A stretch of DNA of 64,000 nt from Steromphala cineraria (taxonomy: Eukaryota > Mollusca > Gastropoda > Trochida > Trochidae). The position numbers were made by a program, and so were the translations under genes. The stretch spans positions 28,723,450 to 28,787,449 of the forward strand of contig OU744728.1 in assembly GCA_916613615.1 (NCBI GenBank), in the 5' to 3' direction. The notes beneath the pieces were generated by a model, which did no database searches, was not told the origin of the DNA, and saw only the letters and a program-made list of their open reading frames with translations. Shown piece by piece: positions 57,780-64,000 of this stretch (the first letter of the stretch is position 1; every line of letters starts with the position of its first letter).

Positions 57780-58710
57780 CTTTCTGTCCAGTGATGAGAA
57801 GAAACATTATTTCAATTCTGGTGTTGATGAGCTTGCTCTCTCCTGGATTAGACATTATCTGCAAGGTAGATCCATGTGCGTCAATGTTGATGGTAATACA
57901 TCCTCAAACCGTCCACTTAACATGGGGTACCTCAAGGATCCGTGTTAGGACCAGTCCTTTTTACAATGTACATTCAGTCTCTGGGATGCATTGTTAGGAA
58001 GCATTCGTTGATCTTTCACGGATATGCTGATGATTAGCAACTATAAAACCAGCCAGTGTTTCATCAGCCATTGTCAGACTGGAACAATGTATCACAGAGA
58101 TACACGAATGGTTGTTGTCAAACTTGCTTAAGCTCAACGGCGACGAGACAGATTTCATCATTATAGGGACTAAGAAGCAGCTATCAAAACTACACCTGAC
58201 CACTCTTACAGTTGATAAAGTTACCATATATCAATATGCTCAAATAAAAAACCTTGATGTTATCTTCAACCAGTCAATGTCAAGCAAGAAACAGTCTCTC
58301 AACTTCGCCCGTTCAGCCAACTGCCATCTTTCCACCATAGGAAGAATCCGGAAATACATCGATTCAAATACAACTAAAACCCTCATCAACTTCTTTGTAA
58401 CTTCTCGCCTAGATTACTGCAATTCTCTGTTGTCAAGTTCTACTGCCATCTCCCAAAGATTTGCTTGTTTGCCAATTCTTTCAGCTTGTTTCCGAATAAA
58501 TATGTTTAAACCATCTCCACCTTTAACGCATCCAGAATAAAGCTCCCAGCATTATATCTCTCACTAAGCCATCAGACCAAGTCGGCCCAGTTATCGGACA
58601 ACTCCATTTGCTTCCAGTCCAACAAAGAATTATATTCAAGCACCTCCTACTAACTTTCTCTGCTCTTTATGTTGACTCATCCCACGCTACCTGAAGGAAC
58701 TTCTCACTAT
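57780..58710 (+). mobile_element. Degraded LINE reverse transcriptase
   Basis: In three frames the strand encodes the middle and end of a non-LTR reverse transcriptase: GVDELALSWIRHYLQGRS; then, after a frameshift, [18 protein letters not shown]; the catalytic YADD (58022-58035), followed at once by a stop; then WLLSNLLKLNGDETDFIIIG and TSRLDYCNSLLSS; and finally HWLPVQQRIIFKHLLLTFSA. The order and wording fit the CR1/L2/Jockey-like group, but the clade was not assigned. Dead copy; both ends are vague. Confidence 0.85.
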
Positions 58711-61373
58711 AAAAATAGAAAAATAGCCAATTTAGAAGACCTGTTAGCCTGTTAGTCTCAATTGCAATGTGTAAAGAATAGTTTGTCTGATGTTTTCAAT
58801 TGGGATATATATGTTATTAAAAGTTCAACACAAATCAGTAGTTCAGATTTGAATTGTATTGTTCTTAAGTCATTTGCATACACAAACATGTACACCTCAC
58901 ACTTGTGATAATGTTTTCAAAATTTATTTTATTTGGTTCTAGACTATAATGTTATCCCCCTTGTTATTTGTTTTGTATCCTAATGATACTGAGTTTATTT
59001 TTATCAGAAAATAATTTTGATGGTTTAATACAGGTTGAAAATCTGCTTGCAGAGCAAATTCGTGTTAACTAATATTCATGTATTGTAACTTGTATATGCG
59101 TATGATACAGTTATTATCTTTCAATCATAGATTCAAACAGATAAAACAACATACACTAATTATGAAGTCCCCTGTGTCATGTGCCAACCTTACTGTCTTG
59201 TGTCACCATTAAAAAGTCACAGGTTAAATTCAGCCCCAAAAAGACTGAAGTGAATAAATGTATATGCAAGTCCGAAAATTCAACTAACATTTAACAATAC
59301 ATTAATTCATAAAGTCTGAATTTTGTGTTTTACATGTTTAATGGAACTGAAATGTTGTTAACATCATACACACTATCAGTCAGGAACATGTTGCAGAATG
59401 CTTAGTTTGGCACCACTGTTTCATGTATCAGTCATATCAATCATTAATCATGTCAGCATTACCAGATGTTACAGAAACATCTATTAAACTTACAATGTAG
59501 GAAACGACCACTGCAGTTGTGTCAAACATGAAGCCTCATTCGTCAATATCTCTAGCATTACCAGATTTAGTATAAACTAATGTAAACTTAGGATAGTAAT
59601 ATAAGGGTGCAATATAGTGTATTGCGCGGCAAATTTTGTATTGCACGACTGCTTGTTCTACTTTTTTCAAGCTTCGACAATTCTAGCAACTTTCCGTACT
59701 TAACAATCATTTTCCTTTTTAAAACATAGGAATTAATTTATCTCAATGAATTTGTAATAAACCTACCTCTTTGATATGATATCAAAGCATTATATATAGT
59801 GTTATCGTTAGTAAAGAAACTGCAAAACACTTTGATATAGGAAATCCTAGACCAATTCAGAGAACATTGATAGCGATACTTTGCCCTTATGACGTCATTG
59901 CCAACAACGATTTTGATTTCATTTCAAGGGTGACGTCGTTTGAAAAAATCCCATAACTCGGAATACTGAACTTAGGTTTTTCATATTCAGAACGTAATGG
60001 ATAATTATTAAGTAATAATTTTTATCAGTTTACTTTGTTTTCACACTTGATAAAATTGCCTCTCACGTTTAACTAAGCAAAAATAAGAAAAAGAAAAGGT
60101 TTTTGAGTTATCAAATCATCAGTCGAGCGTGTTATGGGTAATCGCCTTGTTCGCATTATCTATCAATGCACAGGACGTCGTCTCGGATTATTTAAGCATT
60201 TCAAAATTACTTGTAAACAGGTTAAAAAGAGATATATAATAAATATCAAACGTCATACATGTGCATTAAGGTCTGAACTCAAAGATGCCATTGACGCAGA
60301 GAAACAACATGTTCTTCGAACTCAATGACATCTTCTTGTTCAAAACAAACGAACCAAATGCACACGTATGAAGTTCTTTAATGTATTATTCACATCTACT
60401 CAACCTTTATGGTATGGGATAAATTCATAAGAGTATTCAGCCATAAACCATTATCCAACACCAAATAATCCATAATGTGTCATTTCATGCACCGTGAGCC
60501 ATTACTCTTGAATCATGAACTATCAATTCACCGAACCCACAAACATTTACATAATAAACCAAAATTAGCATTTTACCATGAACTATCAATGCATCAACTA
60601 TGCTTTCTTATAAAATACATCATCATTTCATGATTTGTATGCCGTCTGGACTACAAGCAATACATCATCTAGCAGATGCTACCATAACATCCACTTACCA
60701 ACATGGTCGATTCCCATTTCTTCACCTTGATAGATAATGAGTATACATTACAATTTCAACAAACAGCACCACTTGCACAAACACAAATTCGCCATACACC
60801 ATTAGTTAACCAATTTTTACACGAATTGTTAACCATACAGTACCACGTTACCATATAACACCACTTCAAAATACTGAATTACTTTTTAACTGATGAAATA
60901 TTATCTCCAATTCGTTTATATTTGTTGAGCTGTTTTACCTTAAAACTTTTTTTCCTTTATTTGACCAAGCACTGTGCATTCAAAACATTTCCATAGAATT
61001 CAACCAGAATATTAAAAGATATCCTTAAACAGTAAAAAATGGTTTAAATTTGTGTTGTTTAGTTACCATTGTCCCCTACTTACTTTCCACAAAAATGTAA
61101 TATGAGAGTGGTCACAAATGACTCATGGTTTATTGCAGTAGTGCTATCTTTAATGGAATCATTCGGTTTTCGATGAAGTATTGTTCAAATATCAATCACT
61201 TAACTTTCACACATTCAGGTCTGTTTGTTGAGAAAGCAATCGTCTATCACTCTTGCCTGTTATGTAACCTGGGAAACAAATGCAAAATATGGAACATAAT
61301 CTTTTCACACGTCAATCCATCACATGCATGAATAAATAGTGCTGGATTAAGTCCAGAGACAACAGAAGGCATC
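58711..61373. other. Intergenic, 5' of receptor F
   Basis: No gene supported. The last 330 bases match the region upstream of E (shared GTATTGTTCAAATAT, CACTTAACTT and AAGCAATC blocks), so promoter elements were probably copied with the gene. Confidence 0.45.
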
Positions 61374-62474
61374 ATGTTTTCCGTTACTTTGTACAGTTGT
61401 GTTATATTTTGTGTTATAAATGCTAGTTCATTGAGAGTTTATGACTCACAAAGATTGGTTCAAGATATGCTGAGAAACTACACCATGCAGTCTGTTCCTC
61501 AGAGATGTGAATTTGAAGCCGTAGGTGTTAACATTACATTCAATTTCCGAAATATTCTCGATCTGGAAGAGGAGACTGAAATTCTAACAACAAGAGGATG
61601 GATGAAAATAGTGTGGTATGATTTGAGACTTTCTTGGAATGAGACTGATTATGGGGGTGTTGATACCATGTACATGAATCAAGGCAATCTTTGGAAACCA
61701 GATATACTCATTGATAACTCTGCTGACGAATACATCATTGTTGGTCAAGCAAGTGATGACCTGATTGTCAAATCAAGTGGTCAGGTATTGTGGTTTGCTG
61801 GCAATGTCTACAGGACCAGATGCACTCTGGACTTAACTTACTTTCCATTTGATGAACAAAATTGTGGGCTGTTTCTGACAACTTGGACACAACAACGTAA
61901 TGTGGTTGAATTTAACAACATAAGTGCCCCAATACAAGCTCTAGTGGAACAACATGGTGAGTGGAAGGTGAATAGTATCAACATGAAGATGGTGTTTCAG
62001 TATGAGGGTTATCCGAATGCAATTATCTCGTTAACTATTGTTCGAAGAACCACATTCTTTATCTTAAATGTGGTTGTACCAGTAATAACAATGACGTTAA
62101 TCAATGCCTTTGTGTTCCTTCTACCAGCAGAGTCTGGAGAGAAGATCACTCTATCAACAGCTCTCTTCTTGTCCTACTCAGTATTTCTTGGATCCATTTC
62201 TGATCAGATGCCCAAGACTTCAAATACTGTCTCGATTTTGGGAGGGTATGTCTTTGCCCAGCTTATCTTGAGTGCACTTTCTATCCTCTGTACCGTGGCT
62301 ACCCTGAAAATTCACTACAGATCTCAGTCAACTTCTAACTACAGAGAAAACACAAAGAATGAACGAAAAAATACTAGCCAGAAAATGGATCTAGTTTTCT
62401 TTTTCCTGTTTTTTTCTCTTGCAATCACTGCATGTGGGATTCTCATAATGGGGATCTATATGAAAGTCTTGTAG
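61374..62474 (+). CDS. Cys-loop ligand-gated channel F, nAChR-like, intact
   Basis: The complete member of the E/F pair: 366 residues in one exon. Signal peptide 1-19 (VTLYSCVIFCVINASS). Extracellular domain with the NYT sequon (35-37), loop-D Trp 76, WKPD at 107-110, Cys-loop C150-C164 and loop-B Trp 171. TM1 about 226-250; GEK at 255-257; TM2 about 258-276 with Leu at 9' (residue 266) and Asp at 20' (277), consistent with cation selectivity; TM3 about 286-309; a loop of about 30 polar residues; TM4 about 339-361. Loop C (QYEGYPNAI) has Tyr but no cysteine pair, so classical acetylcholine binding is unlikely. Expected at the cell surface as part of a pentamer. An AATAAA lies after the downstream partial copy. 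Confidence 0.93.
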   Translation: MFSVTLYSCVIFCVINASSLRVYDSQRLVQDMLRNYTMQSVPQRCEFEAVGVNITFNFRNILDLEEETEILTTRGWMKIVWYDLRLSWNETDYGGVDTMYMNQGNLWKPDILIDNSADEYIIVGQASDDLIVKSSGQVLWFAGNVYRTRCTLDLTYFPFDEQNCGLFLTTWTQQRNVVEFNNISAPIQALVEQHGEWKVNSINMKMVFQYEGYPNAIISLTIVRRTTFFILNVVVPVITMTLINAFVFLLPAESGEKITLSTALFLSYSVFLGSISDQMPKTSNTVSILGGYVFAQLILSALSILCTVATLKIHYRSQSTSNYRENTKNERKNTSQKMDLVFFFLFFSLAITACGILIMGIYMKVL

Positions 62475-62570
62475 ATATATCTACAGCACTAAGATGAATG
62501 ACAGTATGTAACAGTGTTGATTGCTCTATTAAGACAGTAAACGATGGAATCCATTGACTCGAAAAAATCT

Positions 62571-62841
62571 TTCTTGGATCCATTTCTGATCATACTGTCT
62601 CGATTTTGGAGGGTATGTCTTTGCGCAGCTTATCTTGGGTGCACTTTCTATCCTCTGTACCGTGGCTACCCTTTAAATTCACTACAGATCTCAGTCAACT
62701 TCTAACTACAGAGAAGTCACGAAGAATGAACCAAACAATATAAGCCAGAAAATGGATCTGGTTTTCTTTTTCCTGTTCTTTTCTCTTGCAATCACTGCAT
62801 GTGGGATTAACATAATGGGGATCTATTTGAAAGTCTTGTAG
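62571..62841 (+). pseudogene. Partial tandem copy of F (TM2 end to TM4)
   Basis: Repeats the last 290 bases of F: CTTGGATCCATTTCTGATCA, then GGGTATGTCTTTGC, then the TM4 codons and stop. Against F it has lost 18 bases (the MPKTSN region), lost a G from the GGGAGGG run, and has TAA in place of GAA near 62674. The 3' flank is repeated as well, so a unit of about 385 bp was duplicated in tandem. Confidence 0.9.
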
Positions 62842-64000
62842 TAGATATTCAGTACAGCACTAAGATGGATTAAAGTATGTAACAGTGTTTATTCAACAGT
62901 TAAGGCAGTACACCATGGAATCCAATGAGTCGTAAAACTATTTCCCAGAGAACTGTAAATGACATAATAATAAAGATAAATAGAATAAAAATACTGCATG
63001 AGTGAAGTTGTATTTCCGATCTTCTTCAACTGCACAAGTGATTACTAACATTGAATACTCGAACAAATTATAAAATTGATAATGTTGCTACATGCATATA
63101 TTATATGCATGTATTATTATATTTAATTGAGAATACTAAAAAAACGTCCCGTTTAATAACAATGTTATGAAACGAATGAATGCTTAGACATTTAACAAGG
63201 AATCACAATTACCATTCATGAGTTTCATAAAACAATTATTGTTAAATGAGACTGAGCTAAGTATTTTATTTTTTACCAATTGAATAACATCGCAAACAGA
63301 AAATTAAAAGAAATTCGCCGACATGACAATTGCAATCGACCTGCAACCATTGTCATGTCATACTGAGTAAGATTATGACATCATTATGATATATGTTTCA
63401 ATGTTGTAGATTGTATCTAACTAAGATTTCAGCAACTGGCAAGTAATCAGAGAGCAGATAGTAATGTTATCACCATTAAGCTAAGTTTTCTTGAATTTGA
63501 AGGTTAATCTTTCGTGAAATCCTGAGAAACTTTATGTAAAGAATCAAATTCTTTAAAAAAGAAAAATCAAACTCGTGATCGGGAAGGCTAGATTATATTT
63601 CCCTCATTCTGTAATTTTCTTGCCCAGGGTCGACAATTACAAAATTAGCGTAAAGATAATCTATCATTTCCCCGCCTTTTTTAGATATTGTCTAAATAAT
63701 TCAATTAACTTACAGTAACCAGATATCGGAATCTGGATAAGAAAAGTATGATAATTCTATTCGCAAATTTTGATAAATTCTTGGGGCCTGGTATGAATGT
63801 TAGAAAAGGGTATTGGTATCAACATACATACAAACTATATTGCAATGTCCATTTTGAGAAAATCAAAGTTGTTTGTGGAGAACTGAAAACACAGACACAC
63901 CATTTGTCATAAAGAGCAACTATATAAGTGATGGTTTATTACCCCAAAACGCATGCATAGGGAGACTTCTTAAAAGTACTGATATAACAGGTACTTATTC
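62842..64000. other. 3' flank of block 2
   Basis: Aligns by eye with the 3' flank of E (51850-52250 and beyond). AATAAAG near 62951. No gene seen before the window ends. Confidence 0.5.

Larger units (their letters stand above)
56010..64000 (+). repeat. Segmental duplication, block 2 (G-F), runs off window
   Basis: Second copy of the D-E block, in the same orientation and gene order. It contains a LINE fragment (57780-58710) not seen in block 1 and lacks the 3' half of G. Homology to block 1 is still visible at 63840-63910, so the block continues beyond the window. Confidence 0.7.

Noticed and set aside
60134..60328. 64-residue plus-strand frame
   Set aside because: Basic composition but no motif and no sign of conservation in block 1.

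Overview
The window is animal nuclear DNA: AT-rich, gene-poor, with eukaryotic splice sites, C2H2 zinc-finger arrays, Cys-loop receptor genes, SINEs, LINE fragments, Tc1-type and TTAA-target transposons, foldback elements and tandem repeats. The mix of single-exon nAChR-like receptors without the loop-C cysteine pair and tRNA-headed SINEs suggests a lophotrochozoan, most likely a marine mollusc. That placement is inference.

Layout. 0-5 kb: a 12-finger C2H2 gene with a decayed finger beside it, a SINE, a small tandem repeat and a foldback. 6.2-7.9 kb: a nearly intact Tc1-family element (one frameshift) abutting a foldback MITE at the same TA. 8.6-9.8 kb: an nAChR-like receptor (A). 10-16 kb: LINE tails, a SINE, zinc-finger relics, a foldback and a TTAA-flanked element. 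16.8-21.3 kb: a short Cys-rich exon pair, then a PAN/apple plus YWTD-like propeller gene. 24.3-29.5 kb: a decayed zinc-finger array split by a 3.4-kb element with 26-bp terminal inverted repeats and a TTAA duplication; a second element with an 8-bp duplication is nested inside it. 29.8-34.7 kb: a LINE tail, a TTAA MITE, a second foldback copy and a five-copy 151-bp satellite. 36-63 kb: the receptor cluster, made of B (-), an N-terminal stub (-), C (-), D (+, frameshifted), E (+, frameshifted in TM4), G (+, dead) and F (+, intact, with a partial 3' copy).

The receptor cluster is the main biological content. A, B, C and F are single-exon genes running from signal peptide to TM4, with a 13-residue Cys-loop, a cation-type GEK at the start of TM2 and a short TM3-TM4 loop. 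None has the loop-C cysteine pair of nicotinic alpha subunits. D-E and G-F are two copies of one two-gene block, each with at least one damaged member: recent birth and death. By analogy with the divergent nAChR-like chemotactile receptors of cephalopods, they may be chemosensory channels; the sequence alone does not prove this.

The second theme is mobile DNA. At least three elements use TTAA targets, and several insertions can be delimited to the base from flanking repeats or from the zinc-finger reading frame.
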